Source: Deltaproteobacteria bacterium UBA6601 (GTDB lineage Bacteria; Myxococcota_A; UBA796; UBA9615). From it: a stretch of 21,140 nucleotides of DNA. Position 1 is the stretch's first letter. Every line of letters starts with the position of its first letter. Where the stretch lies: contig DJIF01000107.1 in the NCBI GenBank assembly GCA_002433485.1, forward strand, positions 1-21,140, given 5' to 3'. The notes beneath the pieces are model-generated. The model saw only the letters and a list, made by a program, of their open reading frames with translations, was not told where the DNA came from and searched no databases. The translations under genes were made by a program, and so were the position numbers. Below are positions 7,511-14,461 of the stretch, one piece after another.

Positions 7511-8998
7511 CTATGAGGCCCGCACCCCATGGGGAGATGTGTACTGCTCCAGATACGCATTGAGACGGAGCTTGCGACGGGTATTGGCCGCGCTCATAAA
7601 ACGAACCTTGCCAAATACCGGCCGCTCGGGTCCCCAGGCCCGATCGTAGCGGCCGAAAATCCAGGAGATGCCGGTGGTTGAGTTCGGGTCCCGACCGTCG
7701 AGGGAGAACTTATTGTTGATGTGAATGAGGGTGTCGAAAGCGACCTCAGGATCCGAAGTCCAACTCAGTACCCTCTTGCCCCAATACATCCGTAAATAGC
7801 TGTGAACTCGCCCGGTTCTGCGCAACTGGGTCTGCGCCGCATTCCAGATGGGATCGTCGGTCTTCGCCTCTTCCAAGACACCACAGCTGTAGAGAGCCTC
7901 TCGTTCATCCTTCACATGATGCTCAAGCGTACTGCGCGCCCATTGCGGGATCCCGGCCCAGGAACCAAAGTCTGGATCATGCCGGGCGCCATTCCAGCCC
8001 AACTCTCTCCAGGTCACCAGCTGGTCCAGAAAGCTCTCAGCCCCAGGAGATAGGCCCCACCAACCCTCACGCCGTGCCAGTCGCTCGGGGTTCACGCGAT
8101 CAGGGGACCAATCCTCGTGCTGCAGTACAGCCTTGAGAACCGCATGAGGGCTGATAAAGCCCCAATGCAGGTAAGGCGCCAAGCGAGAGCCATGATCTAC
8201 ATCAGGGTGATTCTTACCGCGACTGTACCGATTCAGGGAGCCACCAATGAAGCTCTGTAGTCGCTCCTCTGCCGCGAGAGAACCGCCAGGAGTTTCAACA
8301 CAAGGGCTGACCCAGGTGTCAATAGCGAGACTGTCGAGGGGAATCCTGCCATCAAGGATCGCATCACTTTTACGGAAGGCCCAGGGCTCAAGGGCGGCAC
8401 GGTCTACCGCAGCGGGCCCCAAAGAATAGGAGGTCAGCGGGCTGGCATCCGGCCCCTCACAGAGAGCCGCGGCTCCTCTGCGATGAATCCAGCGCCGAAA
8501 TGAAGCTGCAGTCTTAAAGATCCGATCCTGCTCGGCGGTAGGTATCAGCGTGTCTGATTCCACCGCCTCGAAGCGACCTGTGAAGTGCAGCGAAGCCCGC
8601 TCTACCAGGCCTCTCAGATCAAAGACGCAGGAATCATCGGTCACCACGCAGCATGCCTTTGCTGCCAGACGACTCAGCAAACCCCTGGACAGATTCCTCT
8701 TGGTCTCGATCCAGGGCAGATAAGAAACCCCAGAGTTCTCAAGTCGCCGGCGCTTCTCCCGCATACCGTCAACAGCAAAGCTGACAAAGCGCTCTGACGA
8801 CCAGGCAAAGCCAATAGAAATAGGCTCAAAGATCAACAGCGGCTTGCCCAGTTGACGGGACCAACGAAGCGCCCGCTGCAGCGCGTAGTTGTGATTGAGC
8901 CGTCGTGATCCAATCATCCAATACAGAACGTAACTACCTTCGTGCCGAACCGGGCCCGAACGCACCTGACGGACTCGCTCAGCAGGAATTCTGCTCAT
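7511..8998 (-). CDS. phr: Class II CPD photolyase
   Basis: 495 residues. It repairs cyclobutane pyrimidine dimers with blue light and FADH-. Class II features are visible: an N-terminal alpha/beta domain (GSYVLYWMIGSRRLNHNYAL), SRLAPYLHWGFIS (about 271-284), FLDQLVTWRELGWN (323-336), DPIWNAAQTQL (382-392) with RVHSYLRMYWGKRVLSWT after it, and DGRDPN with PVFGKVRFM near the C-terminus (434-468). Length is normal for the class. ATG 8998 is preferred because AAGGGGG stands about 5 bases upstream; a GTG directly before it (9001) is an alternative. It is divergent from the carotenoid operon and shares a 270-base promoter region containing an inverted repeat. It is probably cotranscribed with the SOUL gene. 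Confidence 0.95.
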   Translation of the reverse strand: MSRIPAERVRQVRSGPVRHEGSYVLYWMIGSRRLNHNYALQRALRWSRQLGKPLLIFEPISIGFAWSSERFVSFAVDGMREKRRRLENSGVSYLPWIETKRNLSRGLLSRLAAKACCVVTDDSCVFDLRGLVERASLHFTGRFEAVESDTLIPTAEQDRIFKTAASFRRWIHRRGAAALCEGPDASPLTSYSLGPAAVDRAALEPWAFRKSDAILDGRIPLDSLAIDTWVSPCVETPGGSLAAEERLQSFIGGSLNRYSRGKNHPDVDHGSRLAPYLHWGFISPHAVLKAVLQHEDWSPDRVNPERLARREGWWGLSPGAESFLDQLVTWRELGWNGARHDPDFGSWAGIPQWARSTLEHHVKDEREALYSCGVLEEAKTDDPIWNAAQTQLRRTGRVHSYLRMYWGKRVLSWTSDPEVAFDTLIHINNKFSLDGRDPNSTTGISWIFGRYDRAWGPERPVFGKVRFMSAANTRRKLRLNAYLEQYTSPHGVRAS

Positions 8999-9184
8999 CA
9001 CAGCCCCCCTTCAACAGCGCGGATCTCAAAACGCCGAGTCGAGTTCAGAACACTCCAGCGACACACGCCTGGCTCCAGCTCTCGGTAAAGGTCACTAGTC
9101 ACTGCTTACCTCTGCCCTCTAATCACCGGAATAAGCACAAGTTCTCTGGCAGTTGAGGCCCATCCCATGTATCTGTATCCCAGA

Positions 9185-9240
9185 AGCCTCATAATAGTCG
9201 ATTCTGTCTTTTTTTATAAGCTAAAAGCGACTATAACGCC
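9185..9240. promoter_or_regulatory. Divergent photolyase/carotenoid promoter with paired operator-like repeats
   Basis: The inverted repeat ATAGTCG (9194-9200) and CGACTAT (9228-9234) is perfect over 7 bases and extends to 8 of 9. Each arm leads directly into a -10-like hexamer pointing outward: TATAAC (9232-9237) toward the carotenoid operon, and TATTAT on the minus strand (9197-9192) toward the photolyase. The -35 regions are weak (T-rich 9209-9214; TTATAA on the minus strand), as expected for regulated promoters. The layout would let one protein control both transcripts symmetrically. The same motif recurs near the merR-pyp gene and the FAD monooxygenase. Promoter activity is inferred. Confidence 0.5.
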
Positions 9241-9271
9241 CAAAATCGAGCAGTCAAAATAGGAGCACCGA

Positions 9272-10840
9272 ATGTCTCTCAAAGTTGCCGTCATTGGCTC
9301 TGGTCCCGGCGGACTGGCCTCTGCCATGCTGCTTTCATCCCGTGGCTTAAACGTCGATGTCTATGAAGCGGCCCCTCAGGTTGGTGGCCGCAGCAAGACC
9401 TGGGAGCAAGACGGCTTTCGCTTTGACCTGGGCCCGACCTTCTTCCTCTACCCCCGGGTCCTTGAAGAGCTTTTCGAAGCATGTGGACGATCCCTCAGGG
9501 ACGAGGTCGAGCTGACTCAGATCAGCCCCCAGTACCGACTCGACTTTGAAGGACGCGGTAGGATCGACGCCACTCCAGATATAGACGACATGGAGCGCCA
9601 GATCGCCAAGATCGCTCCTGGGCAGGAATCAGGCTTCGCCCGCTTCCTCGATGACAACCGACGCAAACTGGAACGTGCTCGCCCGATCCTTGAGCGAGCC
9701 TTCCCAGGAATCACTTCCCTGTTCGCCGCCGATGTACTGCGCGCCATCCCTCATCTGCGCCCCTGGAGCGTAGACAGCGAGCTTAAAAAGTACTTCTCAG
9801 ATCCGCTGGTCCGGATCGCGTTCAGCTTTCAGTCAAAGTACCTTGGGATGTCTCCCTACCAGTGCCCGAGCCTGTTTACGATTCTTGCCTTTCTGGAATA
9901 CGAATACGGCGTGCATCATCCGATGGGCGGTATCGGGCGGGTCAGTGAAGCAATGCAGAACGTCGCCGAGCAGCAGGGAGCCAAGTTCCACTTCAGTACG
10001 CCCGTGACCGGCCTTGAGTTTGATGGGCGCAAAGTAACGGCGGTGAACACGGAGCAAGGCAGGCATGAGTACGATGCGGTCGTTATCAATGGCGACTTCG
10101 CGCGGGTCGTTCCCAAGCTCATTCCCGACCATCTAAGGAAGCGTTGGAACGACCGCAAGGTAGAGAAAGCGCGCTACTCCTGCTCGACCTTCATGCTCTA
10201 CCTCGGCGTGGAAGGACTCGAAGAGCAATTACCCCATCACACCATCTACATTCCTGAGACCTATACCGAGGCACTCGAAGCCATCGAGCCAAGGCATGAG
10301 CTGCACGAGAATCCCCCCTTCTACATCCAGAATGCCTGCATCACCGATCCGGGCCAGGCGCCGGCTGGACACAGCACCCTGTACGTACTGGTTCCGGTCA
10401 CCAATCAGGTCGGACAAATTAACTGGGACGCAGAAGGCCCCCGCTATCGAGAGCTTATCCTCGATCGGCTGGAGGCCTTTGGTATCCGCGATCTGCGCAG
10501 TCGAATCCGTACCGAGCGCATGATCACACCCGCGGACTGGGAGTCTAAATACGAGGTACATCAAGGAGCCGTCTTCAACCTGGCCCACTCTATGGACCAG
10601 ATGCTCCACAAGCGACCCGGAAACCGTTTTGAGGGTCTCGATGGTGTCTACCTGGCAGGTGGAGGCACACATCCAGGCAGCGGCCTCCCAGTGATCTACG
10701 AGTCGGCACGGATCTCAACCAATTTGCTGTTCGAAGATCTGGGGGTGCCAGGAGACCACAGCACAGCCGATAAGCAAAACAACGACGTCAAACAGGGGGA
10801 TGAGACGCTTAAGATGGGCTCCGACCATGCTGCGGCCTGA
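9272..10840 (+). CDS. Carotenoid desaturase, CrtI/CrtN family
   Basis: 522 residues. The FAD-binding dinucleotide fold is at the N-terminus (VIGSGPGGLAS, G9-G14) with the following VYEAAPQVGGRSKTW. The family's C-terminal FAD motif is LDGVYLAGGGTHPGSGLP (about 465-482). The body shows FRFDLGPTFFLYP and HHPMGGIGRVSEAM, normal for phytoene or diapophytoene desaturases, and total length is typical. AGGAG lies 7 bases before the ATG. First gene of a three-gene operon with the synthase and a second desaturase; its end overlaps the synthase start by 41 bases. Whether it introduces double bonds in a C30 or C40 backbone, or acts on a later intermediate, cannot be decided from sequence. Confidence 0.9.
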   Translation: MSLKVAVIGSGPGGLASAMLLSSRGLNVDVYEAAPQVGGRSKTWEQDGFRFDLGPTFFLYPRVLEELFEACGRSLRDEVELTQISPQYRLDFEGRGRIDATPDIDDMERQIAKIAPGQESGFARFLDDNRRKLERARPILERAFPGITSLFAADVLRAIPHLRPWSVDSELKKYFSDPLVRIAFSFQSKYLGMSPYQCPSLFTILAFLEYEYGVHHPMGGIGRVSEAMQNVAEQQGAKFHFSTPVTGLEFDGRKVTAVNTEQGRHEYDAVVINGDFARVVPKLIPDHLRKRWNDRKVEKARYSCSTFMLYLGVEGLEEQLPHHTIYIPETYTEALEAIEPRHELHENPPFYIQNACITDPGQAPAGHSTLYVLVPVTNQVGQINWDAEGPRYRELILDRLEAFGIRDLRSRIRTERMITPADWESKYEVHQGAVFNLAHSMDQMLHKRPGNRFEGLDGVYLAGGGTHPGSGLPVIYESARISTNLLFEDLGVPGDHSTADKQNNDVKQGDETLKMGSDHAAA

Positions 10841-11876
10841 ACCATCCGCCACCCAGCAACCTACGACTGGGACAGCTCTCAGTAGCGAACAACAGCGCAA
10901 GATAGGGGAACTGCTAAGTGCCAGTTCGCGAACCTTCGCGCTAACAATCCCGATGCTCCCTGAGGATCTGCGGCCCTCTGTTGAGCTCGCATATCTGCTG
11001 CTCAGAGCTGCCGATGCCATCGAAGACGCCACCCAGCTCATGCTGCCAGAGCGACTGGAGCTGTTACGCAACTTTCAGCAGCAGCTCGCTCATCAGCAGG
11101 AGTGGGCGCCGTTTGCAGACGCATGCGCTGGCTTCGCAGTGAAGCTTGAGCCCGGTGGAGAGCGCTCGGTACTGTCCAATATGGAGCTGCTGTTCGGCTC
11201 CCTGGAGCAACAGGATGCTGCCGCTTCGGAGATCATTCGCTCCCACTGCGGACGCGTCATCCTCCGGATGATTCACTGGCTGAACCAGGGCACCAGCGAG
11301 ACTCAACTCACCCTGCAGGACTTCGGTGAGCTCTCGGACTACATGTATTCGGTAGCTGGAATTGTCGGGGAACTCCTGACTGACCTTTTTGCTCGCTACG
11401 ATGAGCACTGCCCCCGCCTGTCTCTGCTGACCAGGGCCCCAGACTTCGGAGCTGCCCTGCAGCTGACCAACATCATCAAAGATGCAGGAGACGACGCCCG
11501 GGAAGGCCGCCAGTTCCTGCCAGAGAATCTATTCTTCATTGGCCAGGACAACGGGAATGAGCGCTTGTCGGCGCTCATAGAGCTGGCCGAAGTCCGCCTG
11601 GCAGCAGCGATTGACTACATCTGCCTGCTGCCCGAGAGCCAGGAGCAAATCCGACTGTTCTGCCTCGCTCCGGTGGTCCTGGCCCTGGCGACCCTTGAAG
11701 CGCTTACGCGACGCGCCAACGAGGCCATCGAAGGCGCAACGATCAAAATCGAACGTGCTGCAGTACCAGAATTGCTGCTCAGAACCCGCATGGCAGTCAA
11801 GAGCAATCAGGCGGTTCACCACCTGCATGCGCAACTCACCGAACAGATCAAGAACAGCCGGGCCACCAGCGATTAG
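10800..11876 (+). CDS. Squalene/phytoene synthase family (head-to-head prenyl condensation)
   Basis: 358 residues. It condenses two prenyl diphosphates to squalene, diapophytoene or phytoene. Seen are SSRTFALTIPMLPEDLR (42-58), the first Asp-rich motif in LLLRAADAIEDA (DAIED 72-76), YMYSVAGIVGELLTDLF (181-197), and the second motif LTNIIKDAGDDAREG (D228-D232). The LRxxVxLAYLLLRxxDxIED pattern resembles squalene synthases more than bacterial CrtB. The start is uncertain: ATG 10800 has AGGGGG directly against it, and ATG 10827 (residue 10) is the alternative. Thirteen bases separate it from the second desaturase. No GGPP synthase or lycopene cyclase gene is present in the window, so a farnesyl-diphosphate-based C30 route is plausible but unproven. 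Confidence 0.85.
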   Translation: MRRLRWAPTMLRPEPSATQQPTTGTALSSEQQRKIGELLSASSRTFALTIPMLPEDLRPSVELAYLLLRAADAIEDATQLMLPERLELLRNFQQQLAHQQEWAPFADACAGFAVKLEPGGERSVLSNMELLFGSLEQQDAAASEIIRSHCGRVILRMIHWLNQGTSETQLTLQDFGELSDYMYSVAGIVGELLTDLFARYDEHCPRLSLLTRAPDFGAALQLTNIIKDAGDDAREGRQFLPENLFFIGQDNGNERLSALIELAEVRLAAAIDYICLLPESQEQIRLFCLAPVVLALATLEALTRRANEAIEGATIKIERAAVPELLLRTRMAVKSNQAVHHLHAQLTEQIKNSRATSD

Positions 11877-11889
11877 TCAGGAGAACATC

Positions 11890-13455
11890 GTGAGCACCGT
11901 AAACAGCGCCATCGTCGTCGGAGGAGGACTGGGAGGCCTCTCTGTAGCAGCCGGACTGGCCGCTCGTGGAGTCCAGGTTCGCCTGTTTGAGGCCAACGAC
12001 AAGCTCGGCGGGAAGCTGAACCTGCTTGAAGAGCAGGGCTTTGTGTTTGACCTTGGTCCTTCAATCTTCATCCTCCCCGAGCTCTATCGCAGAGTGTTCT
12101 CAGCAGCTGGTCGGCGAATGGAAGACTTCGTCGAATTCACCCAGGTCGAGCCACAGTGGCGCTCATTCTTTGAAGACGGAGTGCGCGTTGATCTGCTCGG
12201 AGACAAAGCAGCGATGCTCAAAGAACTTGAGCGGGTCGGCTGCAATGCCAGCGATTGGGAAGACTTCTCCAGCTACTCAGAGCGGCTGTGGCACTTTGCC
12301 CAGAAGCATTACCTGGAGAGCGGCGCGGAGAGTGTGCTGGAGATCCTCAAAAGCTCGGGTCTGATCTCAGCCTTGCGTAGCATCGAAGCATTCTCCTCCA
12401 TGCATGAAGGTGTCCGGCGTCGCATCAACGAGCCACACGTAGCGGAGATGCTGGAGTTCTTTATCAAGTACGTTGGCTCCTCCTCGCACGACGCCCCGGC
12501 CCTGATGAACCTGCTGGCCTGGTCACAGCTGCGCGATGGCCTCTACTACGTTCCCGGCGGGATGTACGGCTATGCGCGAGCCCTGGCCCGACTACTGGAA
12601 GACCTGGGGGTCGAGATTCACCTGAACACTCGGGTTAAGAGCATCGAAAAGCAGGGTTCAAAGGTGACCTCGGTGGTGACTGAGACCGGGCAGAGCTTTG
12701 TCGCTGACGCTGTGGTCAGCAACATGGAAGTAGTACCGACCTACGAGAAGCTGATGAACGAGTCGCCAAAGCGACTGCGCTCCTACAAGAAGAAATTTGC
12801 TCCCGCAGCTTCAGGGCTGGTGATGCACCTTGGGGTGTCTCGTCGCTATGAACAGCTGGCGCATCACAACTTCTTCTTCAGTGAGAATCCCGAGCAATTC
12901 TTTCATCAGGTACATCGCCAGCATGTGCTCCCTGACGACCCGACCATCTATCTTGTCTATCCCACCCGCAGCGACCCCAACCGCGCACCAGAAGGCTGCA
13001 GCATCGTAAAGGTGCTGCCCCATGTCCCCCCACTGAGCGACGAGCCCCTGCCCAGAGAAGCCTATATGGAGCTCAGAAGCCGGGTCCTCGACAAGCTGGA
13101 AAGAATGGGCCTGGAAGGGCTGAGAGAGCACACCGTCTTCGAACACACCTGGACTCCGCACGACATCCAAGAGCAATACAGCAGCTATCGGGGGGCAATC
13201 TACGGGGTTCTCACCCACCGCAAGCGCAACTTCGCGGTCAAAGGGCCGCGCAAGAGTCCCTATTACGACAACCTCTGGTTTGTGGGTGGCACGGTAAATC
13301 CAGGCGGCGGAACGCCAATGGTCTTACTTTGTGGTCAACAGGTGGCTGAAATGATGACCGGGAAACAAGCTCCAACCAACACTACTGGGGATGAACCAGC
13401 ATCCAGTTGGTCCGGGTCGACTCCTCCCGCAACAACTCCACCCGCACCGGCGTAG
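11890..13455 (+). CDS. Second carotenoid desaturase/oxidase, CrtN/CrtP/CrtD-like
   Basis: 521 residues from GTG 11890, chosen because AGGAG lies 6 bases upstream and the FAD fold (IVVGGGLGGLS, about residues 8-18) starts right after it. An upstream ATG in frame at 11611 lies within the synthase gene and adds a nonsense-like, Ser/Arg-rich sequence. FVFDLGPSIFILPELY, YYVPGGMYGYARALARLLEDLGV and the C-terminal LWFVGGTVNPGGGTPMVLLCG are typical of the CrtN/CrtI superfamily. It is clearly divergent from the first desaturase, so the two probably catalyse different steps. The last 24 codons, Thr/Pro/Ser-rich, lie beyond the conserved domain and run antisense into the end of merR-pyp (74-base overlap). 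Confidence 0.9.
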   Translation: MSTVNSAIVVGGGLGGLSVAAGLAARGVQVRLFEANDKLGGKLNLLEEQGFVFDLGPSIFILPELYRRVFSAAGRRMEDFVEFTQVEPQWRSFFEDGVRVDLLGDKAAMLKELERVGCNASDWEDFSSYSERLWHFAQKHYLESGAESVLEILKSSGLISALRSIEAFSSMHEGVRRRINEPHVAEMLEFFIKYVGSSSHDAPALMNLLAWSQLRDGLYYVPGGMYGYARALARLLEDLGVEIHLNTRVKSIEKQGSKVTSVVTETGQSFVADAVVSNMEVVPTYEKLMNESPKRLRSYKKKFAPAASGLVMHLGVSRRYEQLAHHNFFFSENPEQFFHQVHRQHVLPDDPTIYLVYPTRSDPNRAPEGCSIVKVLPHVPPLSDEPLPREAYMELRSRVLDKLERMGLEGLREHTVFEHTWTPHDIQEQYSSYRGAIYGVLTHRKRNFAVKGPRKSPYYDNLWFVGGTVNPGGGTPMVLLCGQQVAEMMTGKQAPTNTTGDEPASSWSGSTPPATTPPAPA

Positions 13456-13909
13456 GCTTCATCCGGTAGGTGAACACGTAGTCCATGGTGTGATGGAGGT
13501 CGCTGCTCTCGGCCTTGGCCTTGTCGTACCGGGCCCGCACCAGCGAGTTGTTGGAACACGGGATTAGCTCCGTGAACACCTGCATGCCCAGGACCTCGTC
13601 TCGTTGAAAGCCGGTGAAGCTACTCTCAAAGGCGTTGTAAGCGAAGACCTCACCATCGTCGTCAAAGCCGATCACGCCATAGTCCAGAGCGTCCATTTGC
13701 TCGGTTGTCAGACTTGAGAGTGGCCCCGCCTCTTCGCCCTGGTGCTTGGCGCTGCGGAAGGTCAGAAGATCGGAGCGCCGAAAGCGCCGATGCCCCCCAG
13801 CCGTCTTCATGCACTGCAGAACTCCATCTTCGGCCCAACGCTTGATACTGGTCGTACCGACCCCTAGAAACTTCGCCGCCTCACGCGTAGAAAGATAGTC
13901 GTTACTCAT
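13382..13909 (-). CDS. MerR/excisionase-type DNA-binding domain fused to photoactive yellow protein (PYP)
   Basis: 175 residues in two domains. Residues 4-52 are a MerR/HTH_17 winged helix (YLSTREAAKFLGVGTTSIKRW, then the wing TAGGHRRFRRSDL). Residues 65-175 align with Halorhodospira PYP, without gaps from Y91 to C118. The pocket residues correspond as Y42=Y91, E46=E95, T50=T99, C69=C118 (IPCS, the p-coumaroyl thioester site), F96=F146, Y98=Y148, M100=M150 and W119=W169. The visible pocket difference is R52, which is F101 here. There is no kinase, GGDEF or B12-binding domain. It is therefore a predicted one-component blue-light transcription regulator. GGAAG lies 7 bases before the ATG. It overlaps the carotenoid operon tail to tail and is the obvious candidate regulator for the photolyase and carotenoid genes. 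Confidence 0.93.
   Translation of the reverse strand: MSNDYLSTREAAKFLGVGTTSIKRWAEDGVLQCMKTAGGHRRFRRSDLLTFRSAKHQGEEAGPLSSLTTEQMDALDYGVIGFDDDGEVFAYNAFESSFTGFQRDEVLGMQVFTELIPCSNNSLVRARYDKAKAESSDLHHTMDYVFTYRMKPTPVRVELLREESTRTNWMLVHPQ
13895..13904 (+). promoter_or_regulatory. Operator-like ATAGTCG site over the start of merR-pyp
   Basis: ATAGTCGTTA carries the 7-base core found in the photolyase/carotenoid promoter. It covers codons 2-5 of merR-pyp. Because coding constraint (Asn-Asp-Tyr) could produce it by chance, it is weaker evidence than the intergenic copies. If real it would suit autoregulation. Confidence 0.3.
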
Positions 13910-13962
13910 TTAGATACTTCCGAAAAGCGATGTCCCAGGTAGGATTCATCAAGAGGTGAAGG

Positions 13963-14187
13963 ATGATGAAAGAAATTCAGCTCCCGGAAGACGACGGCTC
14001 CCTGGAGGCCCAGTTGCTGGACCTGTACCGGGGACAGCGCCTGCTCCTTGAGCACATCGGGACCTCCGAACCGTCTGAAATCATTGCTCTTATCGAAGGC
14101 CTTCAAGACCAGCTTGTTGCCCTGTATGGGGCTCAGGACAGGGCCGGCAGCCGACTGCCGGTGTTCGAGGTCAGCAAGCAAACCTAA
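13963..14187 (+). CDS. Small acidic helical protein of unknown function
   Basis: 74 residues, divergent from merR-pyp with 53 bases between starts. AGAGGTG lies 4 bases before ATG 13963 and 7 before the adjacent ATG 13966, either of which could be used. The product is Leu-, Glu- and Gln-rich and probably two amphipathic helices (about 13-29 and 36-54), with a hydrophilic tail. I recognise no family. The opposite strand has a 118-codon frame in exact codon register (13906-14262) that ends in an ATGA overlap with merR-pyp. It has no ribosome binding site and a less protein-like composition, so I prefer the plus-strand gene, with real doubt. Confidence 0.5.
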   Translation: MMKEIQLPEDDGSLEAQLLDLYRGQRLLLEHIGTSEPSEIIALIEGLQDQLVALYGAQDRAGSRLPVFEVSKQT

Positions 14188-14461
14188 GCTGCGCTGACCC
14201 ATCAGTCGCACACTGGACCGCCCAAAGCGGAACGACTCTACCGAGTTGCAACTGGATTCCATAGCGGGGCCAAACTAAGTCCAATAGTCGAATAAGTCAA
14301 AGAAGGCGATTTTGACACGGCCAAAGCGTCTTATTCAAGCCAAAACCGGGTGCGGCAACGCGACTTCGGCAAGGATCGGCAGAAGAAGCCAAGGGCTAGG
14401 GGAATAAGTCGACTGCGGAGGCTACAGGCAATCAATCCCTGCCTGCCAAGATTGGTGGCGT
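14188..14461. promoter_or_regulatory. Repeat-rich regulatory region upstream of merR-pyp
   Basis: This 274-base gap holds ATAGTCGAAT (14284-14293), the same motif as in the carotenoid promoter. It also holds a direct repeat GAATAAGTC (14290-14298 and 14402-14410) and an inverted CTTATTC (14330-14336). On the minus strand TTGACT (14300-14295) and a poor TAGTTT (14277-14272), 17 bases apart, could form a promoter toward merR-pyp, overlapped by the motif. Such a transcript would run antisense through the small ORF. No intact gene or RNA was recognised. Confidence 0.4.

Noticed and set aside
8257..8266. GTAGTCGCTC, 8 of 10 to the operator-like motif
   Set aside because: It lies within the photolyase coding sequence, away from any start, and the 7-base core is not exact.
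10502..10511. CAGTCGAATC-like partial match to the motif
   Set aside because: It is internal to the first desaturase gene and the core is imperfect.
11611..11889. Upstream ATG extension of the second desaturase
   Set aside because: It lies inside the synthase gene in another frame and gives Ser/Arg-rich sequence. GTG 11890 has a strong AGGAG and is directly followed by the FAD motif.
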